NCBI RefSeq assembly: GCF_001050375.1
Contig: NZ_KQ130491.1
Coordinates: 91,863-155,862 of the forward strand
From: Catenovulum maritimum
Lineage (GTDB): Bacteria > Pseudomonadota > Gammaproteobacteria > Enterobacterales > Alteromonadaceae
Reading direction: 5' to 3'
DNA: 64,000 nt
The position numbers were made by a program, and so were the translations under genes. Under the pieces are notes generated by a model. That model ran no database searches. It saw only the letters and a list, made by a program, of their open reading frames with translations, and was not told the origin of the DNA. Of this stretch, positions 8,513 through 17,318 are shown one piece after another. Numbering within the stretch: the first letter of the stretch is position 1; every line of letters begins with the position of its first letter.

Positions 8513-9583
8513 TTATTTATGACCTTGACGAGATAAATCGAAACGGACAATTCGACCCCATTTATTCCATTCGGTAATAAATAGATCGCCATTGTGATCA
8601 AAGGTAATACCGTGCGGTGCTGTTAAACGGCCTCTTTGCCATTGCTCTGGTTTTGTTCTGTTGGTGTTAATTTCGGCTTTGGTATCGTTAGTACCTAAGG
8701 TTTTAACGGTTTTTCCAGCTTTATTGATTAAGCTAACTCGACCACTAATTTCAGCAACGGCAGCTATATCACCAAAAAAATCAACTGCACTTGGGCGGCG
8801 CAAATTTGTTGCGTAATCACCGATAAGCTCACCATTAAGGTCCATATGAACTAAACGACCATTGACGCGATCGGTACAGATTAAGCGATTAGGCGCAAAT
8901 CTAGGGTCAATATGAATTTTATGGCAGTTACGAAATTTATAAGGCGCGTCTTTTCCACCAAAGGTTTTTAGATAATTACCGCTTGCATCAAATTTGTGAA
9001 TGTAATCTAAGCTATAACCGTCGACAACATACATATTATCCTTTGCATCTACCGCTATCGCGGTGAGTTTCATAGGGGGCTTGAGTCTGTTTCTTCTATC
9101 TAGACCACTAGCGTGATATTGCTTAGGTACAGCTTTGACTGCATCAATATTCATTACTATTTTGCCGTCTAAACTCATTTTAATTAAGCGCATGCCATTT
9201 AAACGAGCGCCATAAATGTACTCTTGATCAGTATTGTCAGCATGGATAACAAAACCATGAAAATCAGCCGGTGCGTTCGGGACTTGGCCAAGGAAATTGC
9301 CCGCACGAGAGAATTTTTTAATACCACCTTGTTTGTTCCCATCTTCCATAATGCTGACATAAAATGTGCCATCAGCGGCAACATCAATCTCACCATGTGA
9401 TGTGCCAATTAGCATGCTGCCATCCGCTAAATGGACCCAGTGATTTGAACTTTTGTAATCAAAATTAGAGTGTCTATTATCATGATTTGAGTGGGCTGAT
9501 ACGATATTAGTACAGAATGCGCAACTAAAGATTAGCGTTTTAATTGAGTGTTTAAGTTTAACTATCGGGCTGTTCATAAGCAT
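8513..9583 (-). CDS. NHL-repeat/six-bladed beta-propeller secreted protein
   Basis: 356 residues with an N-terminal hydrophobic segment ending in VSA, so it is probably exported. Repeats of the NHL/SMP-30 propeller type run through it: LADGSMLIGTSHGEIDVAADGTFY, KLTAIAVDAKDNMYVVDGYS, and at the end LTAPHGITFDHNGDLFITEWN. Two possible starts lie six bases apart (ATG at 9583 or 9577); neither has a strong ribosome site. Such propellers serve as binding or peptidyl-lyase-like domains, and this one cannot be assigned an activity. It lies upstream of module A on the same strand but is separated by 112 bases and a hairpin, so it may be co-transcribed only in part. Confidence 0.75.
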   Translation of the reverse strand: MLMNSPIVKLKHSIKTLIFSCAFCTNIVSAHSNHDNRHSNFDYKSSNHWVHLADGSMLIGTSHGEIDVAADGTFYVSIMEDGNKQGGIKKFSRAGNFLGQVPNAPADFHGFVIHADNTDQEYIYGARLNGMRLIKMSLDGKIVMNIDAVKAVPKQYHASGLDRRNRLKPPMKLTAIAVDAKDNMYVVDGYSLDYIHKFDASGNYLKTFGGKDAPYKFRNCHKIHIDPRFAPNRLICTDRVNGRLVHMDLNGELIGDYATNLRRPSAVDFFGDIAAVAEISGRVSLINKAGKTVKTLGTNDTKAEINTNRTKPEQWQRGRLTAPHGITFDHNGDLFITEWNKWGRIVRFDLSRQGHK

Positions 9584-9933
9584 AATATTTCTTTATTTTT
9601 GTTAATGTATAAGCATTTTCTAAGCACTATTTCTGCTAAAAGAATTTGCTACTTGTGTATACATAGAAGAGGCGGGGAAAGTGTAAATTGCTACCCTTTA
9701 GGTACAAAAATTACAGAATATTTTTTGATACAGAAAAATTAATTTAAGTTAACAAGACTAAAACAATAGAAGGGGGGGTTATTGCAAGTTTAAAATGCAG
9801 CTAGTAATAGAGTCTGTTGAATCGTAAAAAAGCTATCGCAGGGGGTAAATTTTCTTCATCTAAATCAGATGGAATATAAGCTGGTTAAATATAAACCAGC
9901 TTAAGTGGAGTAATTTAGCAGTGTTAGTTAACC
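9584..9933 (-). other. Intergenic region, 350 bases, no gene
   Basis: AT-rich DNA between the NHL gene and the cytochrome b562-like gene. It holds the hairpin at 9877-9903 and presumably the promoter of the NHL gene. A run of G residues (around 9771-9778) has no obvious function. No coding frame with a plausible start was seen. Confidence 0.5.
9877..9903 (-). terminator. Hairpin downstream of the cytochrome b562-like gene
   Basis: A 10-bp perfect stem (TAAGCTGGTT, 9877-9886; AACCAGCTTA, 9894-9903) with a 7-base loop lies about 30 bases past the stop codon at 9934. No clear U-run follows, so it is a weak terminator candidate. Confidence 0.45.
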
Positions 9934-10359
9934 TTAATCACATTTCATTTTAAAAGCTCTATGGCCTTGCTTGTTTATTTTACCTATTTGCTTTGCTAAG
10001 TCTTTGCGAGTTTTATCATCTTTTGCACTCGCTAATTCTTTCGCTACAGAGGCTAGTTTTTTCATACCTTCTTGGTATTTTGTAAATTGTGCTTTTTGTT
10101 TTGGGTTTAACTGCTTAGTTTCAGATATTTTTAGCGGGATATAATCAATCGACTTTTCTGCTAGGCTTTCTAACTTACCGGCTAATTGAGCTATTTCATC
10201 AGCTTGCCCTTTTGCCAGAGCAGGCTTTAATGACTTCATAGTTTTTTTCATATCACCCATAATCTCAGCTAAAGGTGTTTCTCCACATTTTGCGCTTGCT
10301 GCATAGCTAGTTGGCACCATGGCTAGGGTTAATAAACTTGCTAATAAAACTCTTTTCAT
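9934..10359 (-). CDS. Cytochrome b562-like four-helix periplasmic protein
   Basis: 141 residues when started at the ATG at 10359, which has GGGGA six bases upstream; an in-frame TTG 12 bases earlier is less likely. A clean signal peptide ends at TSYAA. The mature protein is all-helical and Lys/Ala/Leu-rich, with a Met near the N terminus (EIMGDMKK) and a His near the C terminus (GHRAFKMKC), matching the Met/His haem ligands of cytochrome b562. Two cysteines near the mature ends could form a disulfide; there is no CxxCH. If it binds haem it would be a soluble periplasmic electron carrier, apt between two cytochrome modules. It is divergent from module B. The family call comes from residue pattern only. 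Confidence 0.6.
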   Translation of the reverse strand: MKRVLLASLLTLAMVPTSYAASAKCGETPLAEIMGDMKKTMKSLKPALAKGQADEIAQLAGKLESLAEKSIDYIPLKISETKQLNPKQKAQFTKYQEGMKKLASVAKELASAKDDKTRKDLAKQIGKINKQGHRAFKMKCD

Positions 10360-10784
10360 TTTGATCCCCAATTTTTATTTAAATCGTTTTTATCATTGTA
10401 TTGTCATTTTATAACTAACTCGGTGTCAATCGTAAGTAAATTTATTGTAAGTTTTAGCGACAATTACTCTAGTTGAAGATTTTTAGGCGTAAAAACTTGT
10501 CATTTGATTATAAATGTTTTTATTAAAGTAACTTAGCCGACTTTAAATATTAATTTTTACTTTATTGTAAGTTATTGAATTATAATTGCAATTTTTCATC
10601 TGTTAGCTTTTTTATTTATTTGTTTAGTGAAGTAAAAGGTACTGCTTAATTCAATCATAAACAATCATTCCATATGTGAAGGTTAGCCAATTGTAAATAT
10701 AAGGTTAAGCTTGTTTTTGTCTGATTTTTTTATGATAAGATTTTGCCAATAGATATCGATATAAAGTTTTTATTGAGGCTTTTT
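10360..10784. other. Divergent promoter region, 425 bases, very AT-rich
   Basis: This gap separates the minus-strand cytochrome b562-like gene from the plus-strand module B. No coding frame was seen. Its length and AT content suit divergent promoters with operators, but no confident -35/-10 pair or palindrome stood out. Confidence 0.5.
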
Positions 10785-12899
10785 ATGATTAAGAAAAAAT
10801 TAATTCAACACAGCGCTCGCTTGTCTAAGATATTTGCCTTGTGCTGTCTTGTGCAACTTGGCCAATTACATGCTCAAGTTCACGCAACATCCGCTCAAAA
10901 TGAAGCACGTCAGATTGATGCATTAATTGAGAAGGCTCTGGTTAAAAATAATTTAATCCGTAACCCTCTTACGGACGATTATACTTTTGTGCGTCGGATA
11001 TATTTAGATATTGCGGGTCGAATTCCAACCTATAACGAGTTGCAAACTTTTATCACTCGTTCTGATGTTAATAAGCGAAGCGAATTAATCAGTGAGTTAT
11101 TAAATTCAGAAGCTTATGTAAGCCATTTTTATAATTATTGGGAAGATATCTTAAGAATCCAATCAAGAGGGCGGCGTACTTTTATGGTCTCTTACCAAGA
11201 TTGGATTAAGCAGTCGCTTAAAGATAATAAACCTTATGACCAAATGGTGCGAGAGCTGATATTGGCTGATGGCTATACTTGGGATAACCCTGCGGCTGGA
11301 TTTTATTTAAGAGATGAAGGCATGCCATTGGATCATATGTCTAATACGATTCAAGTGTTTTTGGGGACACGAATGCAATGCGCCCAATGTCATGATCATC
11401 CTTTTGATAAATGGACGCAAAAAGAATACTTTCATTTAGCGGCTTATACTTCAGATGTTGACTCTGGAGGTCGTCGCTATAACAATTCTGAGGCTTTTAA
11501 GTCGCTGAGAAACGCTTTCGCGGCTGAGAAAAAGCAGTTAATTAAGCAAGATAAAAACAACAAAAAAGTAAAGCTATCTGCTTCGCCTGCTGAACGTAGA
11601 GTATTACGTGATTTATTTCAGCCCCTCGCAACCAGCGTACGGATCAAACCAAGCGAGCAAAAATTACCATATGATTATGCTTATAAAGACGCAAACCCTA
11701 ATCAAGTTGTTGAACCCCATGCTCCATTTGGAGATTCAGCCAGTGTTTCGTTATGGCAGGATAAACGAGAGGTTTACGCAAATTGGCTGACTTCGGCTGA
11801 TAATCCAAGATTTACCAAGGTAATTGCTAACCGATTATGGAAAAAAGTCATGGGGCTTGGGTTAATCGAGCCTTCAGATAATTTAACCGACCATACTGTG
11901 CCTTCTAATCCTGAGTTGATGAGTTATTTAGAAAACCTAGTCGTTGATTCTGGCTTTGATCTTAAGTATGTATTAAGCGTTTTATTTAATAGTCGCACTT
12001 ATCAAAGCGAAGTTTATGCAGGCGATGTGCTACCCGGATATAAATATTATTACCCTGGTCCATTATTAACTCGTATGTCTGCAGAGCAGCTTTGGGATTC
12101 TATTTTGACCTTAGCTGTTGAAGATTTAGATAGCCTTAAAGATGATTACAGAACAGAGTTTTTCCGTAACAAAGAAAAAGAGTTAGAGGCACATGTGCAT
12201 AATGTGAATCAGCTTTCTGGCCGAGAGTTACTGGCGATAGTTAAACAAGCAGGGCAAAGAGAAAAGCAGTTAATTGCTCAGGAAAAACAGTTGCAACAAG
12301 CTTTAAAGCAGGCAACGGATAAAAAAGAGAAATCTAAACTTAGAAAAGCATACAACAAGTTAAGGAACGAGAAACGAAATGCTTTAACTGCCGCTTTAAG
12401 TGAAGCTGCAGGTGCAAAAGCGGCTGATGTTTACACCACAGATATGGCTATGGCAGATAATCTAGTCGATGAAGCTGCTAAGCGAAATAAAGGAAAACGA
12501 AAAGGTAAAAAGGCGTTTTGGGAAAACTTGGTGAGGGCATCAGAAATTGTCTCCCCAGCGCCCGCTGGACATTTTTTACATGAGTTTGGTCAATCAAGAA
12601 GAGAGTTAATTGAAAATTCTCATCAACAGGCGTCCATACCGCAAGCTTTGTCTTTGTTGAATGGTTACTTGGTTACTGTGATTCAAGATAAAAATGCGCC
12701 TTTAACGAAGACGTTAAAGGCAAATTCAGAGTTAAAAACACAAATCGATAGCTTATTCTTGAGCATGTATGCACGCTTGCCTACTCAAGCTGAGCAAGCG
12801 CTATTTAGCGAACAGTTGAACGTTAATAATAGATACAAAGCTTACCGCCAAGTCATATTAGCTATGCTGAACTCAAATGAATTTAGGTTTATTCAATAA
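10785..12899 (+). CDS. PSCyt2(DUF1549)-PSD1(DUF1553) protein, module B
   Basis: 704 residues from the ATG at 10785, which has GAGG six bases upstream; an in-frame TTG at 10743 would add 14 residues with no ribosome site and is rejected. A signal peptide (hydrophobic around 15-30, ending LHA) predicts export. The DUF1549 region has FVRRIYLDIAGRIPTYNEL and a c-haem motif CAQCH (199-203). The DUF1553 region has FTKVIANRLWKKVMGLGLIEPSDN and, near the end, SIPQALSLLNG. A Lys/Gln/Glu-rich helical insert (about 470-560) interrupts it. Unlike the module A paralogue it lacks an N-terminal PSCyt1 domain; here that domain is on a separate gene (14216). It heads a three-gene operon. Confidence 0.9.
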   Translation: MIKKKLIQHSARLSKIFALCCLVQLGQLHAQVHATSAQNEARQIDALIEKALVKNNLIRNPLTDDYTFVRRIYLDIAGRIPTYNELQTFITRSDVNKRSELISELLNSEAYVSHFYNYWEDILRIQSRGRRTFMVSYQDWIKQSLKDNKPYDQMVRELILADGYTWDNPAAGFYLRDEGMPLDHMSNTIQVFLGTRMQCAQCHDHPFDKWTQKEYFHLAAYTSDVDSGGRRYNNSEAFKSLRNAFAAEKKQLIKQDKNNKKVKLSASPAERRVLRDLFQPLATSVRIKPSEQKLPYDYAYKDANPNQVVEPHAPFGDSASVSLWQDKREVYANWLTSADNPRFTKVIANRLWKKVMGLGLIEPSDNLTDHTVPSNPELMSYLENLVVDSGFDLKYVLSVLFNSRTYQSEVYAGDVLPGYKYYYPGPLLTRMSAEQLWDSILTLAVEDLDSLKDDYRTEFFRNKEKELEAHVHNVNQLSGRELLAIVKQAGQREKQLIAQEKQLQQALKQATDKKEKSKLRKAYNKLRNEKRNALTAALSEAAGAKAADVYTTDMAMADNLVDEAAKRNKGKRKGKKAFWENLVRASEIVSPAPAGHFLHEFGQSRRELIENSHQQASIPQALSLLNGYLVTVIQDKNAPLTKTLKANSELKTQIDSLFLSMYARLPTQAEQALFSEQLNVNNRYKAYRQVILAMLNSNEFRFIQ

Positions 12900-12908
12900 G
12901 GTGTCATT

Positions 12909-14204
12909 ATGAAAAATTTACTTAAACAAGCATCTGAACTAGATAGACGTCAGTTTATATTGAATACGGCTAAATCATTGCTGGGCGTGAGTTGTGCAAG
13001 TTCTTTGTTGGCTAAGCCTAGTTTTGCTCAGTCGACTTCGTCCATTTATTCTGGGCCTCAAGCTAAAAATGTTATCTATCTTTATATGTCGGGTGGTATG
13101 AGCCATTTGGACACTTTTGATTTAAAGCAAGGGCGCCCTGAGCAAGGACCAGTCAAAGGCATTAAAACCAATGTTGTTGGCACTCGGCTGAGTGAAAACT
13201 TACCTCAACTCGCTAAGCATATGAATAAAATGGCAGTGATCAATTCTATGTTCTCAAATCAAGGAGCGCATGAAGAGGGACGCTATTTTATGCACTCTAG
13301 TTATACCAAAAGAGGCACAATTCAGCATCCCGGATTAGGCTCTTGGTTAATGAAATATGATGGCAACCATAATCCTAATTTACCTGGTGTGGTTCATATT
13401 GGGAGTGTAAACCCCGGGAGCACACAAGGCTTTTTAGAGCAAAAATATGCTCCTTTGTTAATTGGCGATCCTGAAGCTGGTTTGCAGCATTCAAAAATAC
13501 ATAAATTGTTTACTGAAAAAGAGTTTGCCAATACTCAGAGCTTACGTCAAAAATTAGATCAGGCTTTTTCTGCTAAGTATCAGCAGCGTAAAGTGTCCTC
13601 GTATTCGGAAGCATATGATGACGCACTTAGGCTAATGAAAAGTGATGACTTGGATGCTTTTAAAGTCGAAAGTGAAGCACAAAGCACTCGTGATGCCTAT
13701 GGCAAAAACTCATTTGGTCAAGGCTGTTTGCTAGCGAGACGCTTAATTGAAAGAGATGTCAGGTTTGTTGAAGTGACTTTAGGGGGGTGGGATACGCATA
13801 CTAATAATTTTGAGCGAGTAGCAGAAAATTCTCGTATTTTAGATCAAGCTATGGCTGCGCTATTGGGCGATTTAGAACAAAGAGGTATGTTAGAAGAAAC
13901 CCTAGTTGTGTTAACTACTGAGTTTGGTCGAACCCCTAAGATTAATCAAAATGAAGGTCGAGATCATAATCCAACTGCGTTTTCTAGTGTGCTTGTTGGT
14001 GGCGGAATTCAAGGTGGTCGTTTTTATGGTAAAAGTGACGAAATTGGAAAAAGTGTCGCAGATAAGCGAGTTACAGTGCCAGATTTTAATGCGACAATTG
14101 CTTACGCATTAGGTTTGCCAATTTATGACACTATTTATAGCCCTACTGGAAGGCCGTTTCATATTGCCGATAAAGGGCAACCTATTCTTGAGTTATTTAG
14201 TTAA
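12909..14204 (+). CDS. DUF1501 family protein, module B
   Basis: 431 residues. The N terminus has RRQF followed by a hydrophobic run and KPSFAQ, a twin-arginine-like signal (the RR pair is preceded by LD), so Tat export is likely. DUF1501 hallmarks are present: VIYLYMSGGMSHLDTFD, CLLARRLIERDVRFVEV, GGWDTHTNN, VVLTTEFGRTP and EGRDHNPTAFS. The ATG follows a good AAGGTG site overlapping the end of the PSD1 gene (9 bases between the genes), which suggests translational coupling. It is about 80 residues shorter than the module A paralogue (3756-5288). The biochemical role of the family is unknown. Confidence 0.9.
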   Translation: MKNLLKQASELDRRQFILNTAKSLLGVSCASSLLAKPSFAQSTSSIYSGPQAKNVIYLYMSGGMSHLDTFDLKQGRPEQGPVKGIKTNVVGTRLSENLPQLAKHMNKMAVINSMFSNQGAHEEGRYFMHSSYTKRGTIQHPGLGSWLMKYDGNHNPNLPGVVHIGSVNPGSTQGFLEQKYAPLLIGDPEAGLQHSKIHKLFTEKEFANTQSLRQKLDQAFSAKYQQRKVSSYSEAYDDALRLMKSDDLDAFKVESEAQSTRDAYGKNSFGQGCLLARRLIERDVRFVEVTLGGWDTHTNNFERVAENSRILDQAMAALLGDLEQRGMLEETLVVLTTEFGRTPKINQNEGRDHNPTAFSSVLVGGGIQGGRFYGKSDEIGKSVADKRVTVPDFNATIAYALGLPIYDTIYSPTGRPFHIADKGQPILELFS

Positions 14205-14215
14205 AGAGGTACAAA

Positions 14216-15184
14216 ATGAAATTTAAGTCTTATTTATTTACAGTGCCAAGTTTATTACTGAGCCTTGCTGGTTATTCAGGCGCGGTATTTTCAGCGCAAA
14301 AACTTACATTTTCGCAAGATATCTTGCCTATTTTTGAAGCTAAATGCCTTAAATGCCATAGTGATGAAAAGCAAAAAGGTGAGCTTAGGTTAGACACTAA
14401 AGAATGGATTTTAAAAGGTGGAGAATCAGGGGATGTATTAATCCCATTTAAGCCAGAATACAGCGATGTGTATGTCTTAGCTGCGTTACCGGATTACGAT
14501 CCTGATTATATGCCTTCTAAAGGTAAGGGGTTAACACCAGCAGAATTAGAAACGTTAAGAAGTTGGATCCAACAAGGCGCTCAATTTGAAGTGGAAAGCG
14601 CCGAAACGGCAGCTGAAGCGTCTATGGATATGACTATACAACAAGCTCACCCAACCCAAACTGAAGTGAAATCTCAGGTGAAGATTAAGCAAGTTAGTTA
14701 TCAACTTAAGCCCAATGAAAAAGCTGCAATTGAGCAACTAAAACAATTGGGAGTAAAAGTCGATCATGTGCATTATGACCAGTCAAAATATGAATTAATA
14801 TTGTCGTACGCTAAATTGAATGATGATAACTTTCCGCAGCAAAGTTTAATAAAATTAGCCGATAGATTAACTAAAATTGATTTTGCAAGGTTGCCAATTG
14901 GCGATGCGAGTTTAGCTAGTCTGACTAAACTTAGTAAACTTAGCTATTTAGATCTGCGCCAAACAAAAATTACTGACAAAGGATTAGCTCATTTAAATGA
15001 CTTACCCCAGTTGGAATACTTAAACCTTTACGGCACAAGTATTTCCGATCACGGCTTGGCTAAATTGAATAACTTAACCCAACTAAAATCGATTTATTTA
15101 ACAAATACTAGAGTGACTCAACAAGGTATAAAGAAGCTAGTACAACGTTACCCAAATTTAAAAGTGAGTTATATCGCGAGTTAA
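14216..15184 (+). CDS. PSCyt1 protein with leucine-rich repeats, module B
   Basis: 322 residues. A signal peptide ends near VFSAQ. The PSCyt1 domain begins FSQDILPIFEAKCLKCH, with the haem motif CLKCH (44-48), and continues KGELRLDT and YMPSKGKGLTPAELETLRSWIQQGA. After a linker rich in Gln, Glu and Ala, three or more LRRs follow (LSYLDLRQTKITDKGLAHL, LEYLNLYGTSISDHGL, LKSIYLTNTRVTQQGI) from about residue 235 to the end. The repeats are better preserved than in the module A paralogue. The ATG has AGAGGT six bases upstream and lies 11 bases after the DUF1501 gene. Likely a periplasmic monohaem electron-transfer protein; the repeat partner is unknown. Confidence 0.88.
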   Translation: MKFKSYLFTVPSLLLSLAGYSGAVFSAQKLTFSQDILPIFEAKCLKCHSDEKQKGELRLDTKEWILKGGESGDVLIPFKPEYSDVYVLAALPDYDPDYMPSKGKGLTPAELETLRSWIQQGAQFEVESAETAAEASMDMTIQQAHPTQTEVKSQVKIKQVSYQLKPNEKAAIEQLKQLGVKVDHVHYDQSKYELILSYAKLNDDNFPQQSLIKLADRLTKIDFARLPIGDASLASLTKLSKLSYLDLRQTKITDKGLAHLNDLPQLEYLNLYGTSISDHGLAKLNNLTQLKSIYLTNTRVTQQGIKKLVQRYPNLKVSYIAS

Positions 15185-15234
15185 ACTCGTATTTTATCTG
15201 GGTCGCATAAATGAAATCGGCTCAGATTTTGAGT

Positions 15235-15855
15235 TTATTCGGGTGGATCTATTTTATTGTGGCTTGAGTTATTTACTCTAAACCAACCTGCAATACTCTG
15301 CCTAGGTCGCGTTGCAGGTAGCACTTGATGTGGAAACTCTTCACTTAAAAATATCACTAAAGTACCCAGTTTAGGTTGAACTCTAATGATTTCTTCCTGA
15401 TGATTTTCTGGATTGTAGATAACAAGTTCACCGCCTGCATTTTCAGGCCATTCTGGATTTAAGTAATAAACGGTTGAAAGCATGCGATTTGCTTGGCCGT
15501 GAAATGCATCTAAATGGGTTTTATAAAATGCGCCAATCGGATAATGAGCAAAGTGGCTTTCATAGCTAAATAAGCCAAGAAACAGCTGCTTGTTTAACTC
15601 CAGCCTTAAGTTTTCCATTTGCTCTACCCATAAAGTTTCTGCGGGCGATTCTTTATTTATCCATTTAATTGCGTCACTTCTGATGCTTTGGTTAAGTTGA
15701 TGATCTTGCGCACGGCCAATATTTGCTTGTCGGTAATCTATGTTAGAACTTGTTACTTCAGCAAGTAAACTTTGCGCTATTTCATCTGGCAATGCATTTT
15801 CTAATACACAATAGCCGTCTTGGCGTAAGTCCTTCATGATTTTTTCAAACTGCAC
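15235..15855 (-). CDS. 2OG-Fe(II) dioxygenase family protein
   Basis: 206 residues. The iron-binding facial triad is visible: His114 and Asp116 in THLDAFHG, and His176 in FPHQVLPA. An arginine for 2-oxoglutarate follows in TRPRQSIAGWFR (Arg183 or Arg185). ENAGGELVIYNP and LGTLVIFLSEEFPH are typical of the prolyl-4-hydroxylase/PKHD-like branch. The start is GTG at 15855, with AGGT about nine bases upstream; an internal ATG at 15837 has no ribosome site. No signal peptide, so it is cytoplasmic. It is convergent with module B and divergent from rplY. The substrate is unknown. Confidence 0.85.
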   Translation of the reverse strand: MQFEKIMKDLRQDGYCVLENALPDEIAQSLLAEVTSSNIDYRQANIGRAQDHQLNQSIRSDAIKWINKESPAETLWVEQMENLRLELNKQLFLGLFSYESHFAHYPIGAFYKTHLDAFHGQANRMLSTVYYLNPEWPENAGGELVIYNPENHQEEIIRVQPKLGTLVIFLSEEFPHQVLPATRPRQSIAGWFRVNNSSHNKIDPPE

Positions 15856-16090
15856 GGGTAACTACCTAGGTTGCAAATATTTAGGCTTAATATTTTAGCT
15901 GGAAAGTGACGTAAACTAAGCTTTTTTTCATTAAAAATTTAAAATGATTAAAAATAAATCGATTTATCTTGTTAAATGACTTTAGCTTCTGAGCTGCCAA
16001 TGATAAACTACGCCGCCCGAAATTTATGGGGCTAAAGGAGTTATTTTGGTCGCAAAAATAGCTCATCATTTATTTTATTGGAGTAATAGT

Positions 16091-16699
16091 ATGTCTACTA
16101 TCGAGATTCAAGCAAGTTCGCGTAGCGATTTAGGGAAAGGTGCGAGCCGCCGCCTACGTCACGCGGAAAAAATTCCAGCTGTATTATACGGCGGTGGTGA
16201 AGATGCAGTTTCATTAGAAATTGAACACAGAATCGTTTTTAAAGCTCAAGAGCAAGAAAGCTTCTACTCTCAAGTTTTAAACCTAGTTGTTGACGGTAAA
16301 GCAACTGACGTTATCGTTAAAGATATGCAACGTCACCCGTTCAAGCCAAAAGTTATGCACGTTGATTTCCAACGCGTTGTAGCTGGTCAATCTTTACACA
16401 CTACTGTTGGTATTCACTTCGTAAACGAAGAAGCGGCAGCTAAGAAAGGTGGCGTTGTAGCACACCACATTTCTGAAATTGAAATCGCTTGTGAGCCAAA
16501 AGATTTACCTGAGTTCATCGAAGTTGATGTTGCTGGTTTAGAAGTTGGTCAAACTCTTCACCTTTCTGACATTAAATTCCCTGCTGGCGTAACTTCTGTT
16601 GAGTTAGCTAAAGGTGAATCTCATGACGGTGCTGTAGTAACACTTGATAAGCCTAAAGTTGATTCGTCTGACGACGCTGAAGAATCTGAAGAAGCTTAA
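16091..16699 (+). CDS. rplY: 50S ribosomal protein L25 (Ctc-type, long form)
   Basis: 202 residues from the ATG at 16091 (GGAG 7 bases upstream). The N-terminal L25 domain ([32 protein letters not shown]) binds 5S rRNA. A C-terminal TL5/CTC-type extension follows ([15 protein letters not shown]..., [17 protein letters not shown]) and an acidic tail ends the protein. Enterobacterial L25 is only about 95 residues, so this is the longer form common in other bacteria. An in-frame TTG at 16046 with its own strong AAGGAG could add 15 residues. It is followed by pth and ychF, the usual gene order. Confidence 0.95.
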   Translation: MSTIEIQASSRSDLGKGASRRLRHAEKIPAVLYGGGEDAVSLEIEHRIVFKAQEQESFYSQVLNLVVDGKATDVIVKDMQRHPFKPKVMHVDFQRVVAGQSLHTTVGIHFVNEEAAAKKGGVVAHHISEIEIACEPKDLPEFIEVDVAGLEVGQTLHLSDIKFPAGVTSVELAKGESHDGAVVTLDKPKVDSSDDAEESEEA

Positions 16700-16720
16700 T
16701 ATTGGGTTAATACTTGACAC

Positions 16721-17308
16721 ATGTCTGAGTTAACTCAATTAATCGTGGGCCTGGGTAATCCAGGTCCCGAATATGCCAAAACAAGGCATAATGCGGGCGA
16801 ATGGTATGTACGCGAACTCGCAGATAGATACAACGCACCGTTAAAATTAGATAGCAAATATTCTGGCTTTACTGCCAACATTCAAATCAATGGTCACGAT
16901 GTTCGGTTACTTATTCCGGTAACTTTTATGAATAAGAGTGGGCAATCAATTTCTGCATTAAGTAATTTCTTTAAAATTCCCCCAGAGCAAATTTTAGTCG
17001 CACATGACGAGATGGATATATCTCCTGGTATTGCCAAGTTTAAGCGCGGCGGTGGCCACGGCGGACATAATGGTTTGCGTGATACGATAAGCCGTCTGGG
17101 AAATAATAAAGAATTTTTACGTTTACGTATCGGCATAGGTCATCCTGGACACAGAGATAAAGTGACAGGGCATGTATTAGGCAAAGCGCCTTCGGCAGAA
17201 CAAGAATTAATTGATGCTGCAATTGATGAAGCAGTAAGATGCACAGAAGTTTGGTTTAAGGACGGTTATACTAAAGCCGTTAGTCGATTACATAGTTTTA
17301 AGGCATAG
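16721..17308 (+). CDS. pth: Peptidyl-tRNA hydrolase
   Basis: 195 residues, the usual size. Family motifs are complete: [22 protein letters not shown] (Asn10-region and catalytic His), [19 protein letters not shown] and [12 protein letters not shown]. The enzyme cleaves the ester between peptide and tRNA to recycle peptidyl-tRNA released from stalled ribosomes. The start ATG follows rplY by 21 bases and has no strong ribosome site, so translation may be coupled to rplY. ychF follows 10 bases after the stop. Confidence 0.97.
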   Translation: MSELTQLIVGLGNPGPEYAKTRHNAGEWYVRELADRYNAPLKLDSKYSGFTANIQINGHDVRLLIPVTFMNKSGQSISALSNFFKIPPEQILVAHDEMDISPGIAKFKRGGGHGGHNGLRDTISRLGNNKEFLRLRIGIGHPGHRDKVTGHVLGKAPSAEQELIDAAIDEAVRCTEVWFKDGYTKAVSRLHSFKA

Positions 17309-17318
17309 GACAACTATT

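Noticed and set aside
15182..15237. Weak inverted repeat (TAAACTC...GAGTTTA) between module B and the convergent oxygenase gene as a terminator
   Set aside because: Only 7 bp with a loop of more than 40 bases and no T-run; too weak to call.
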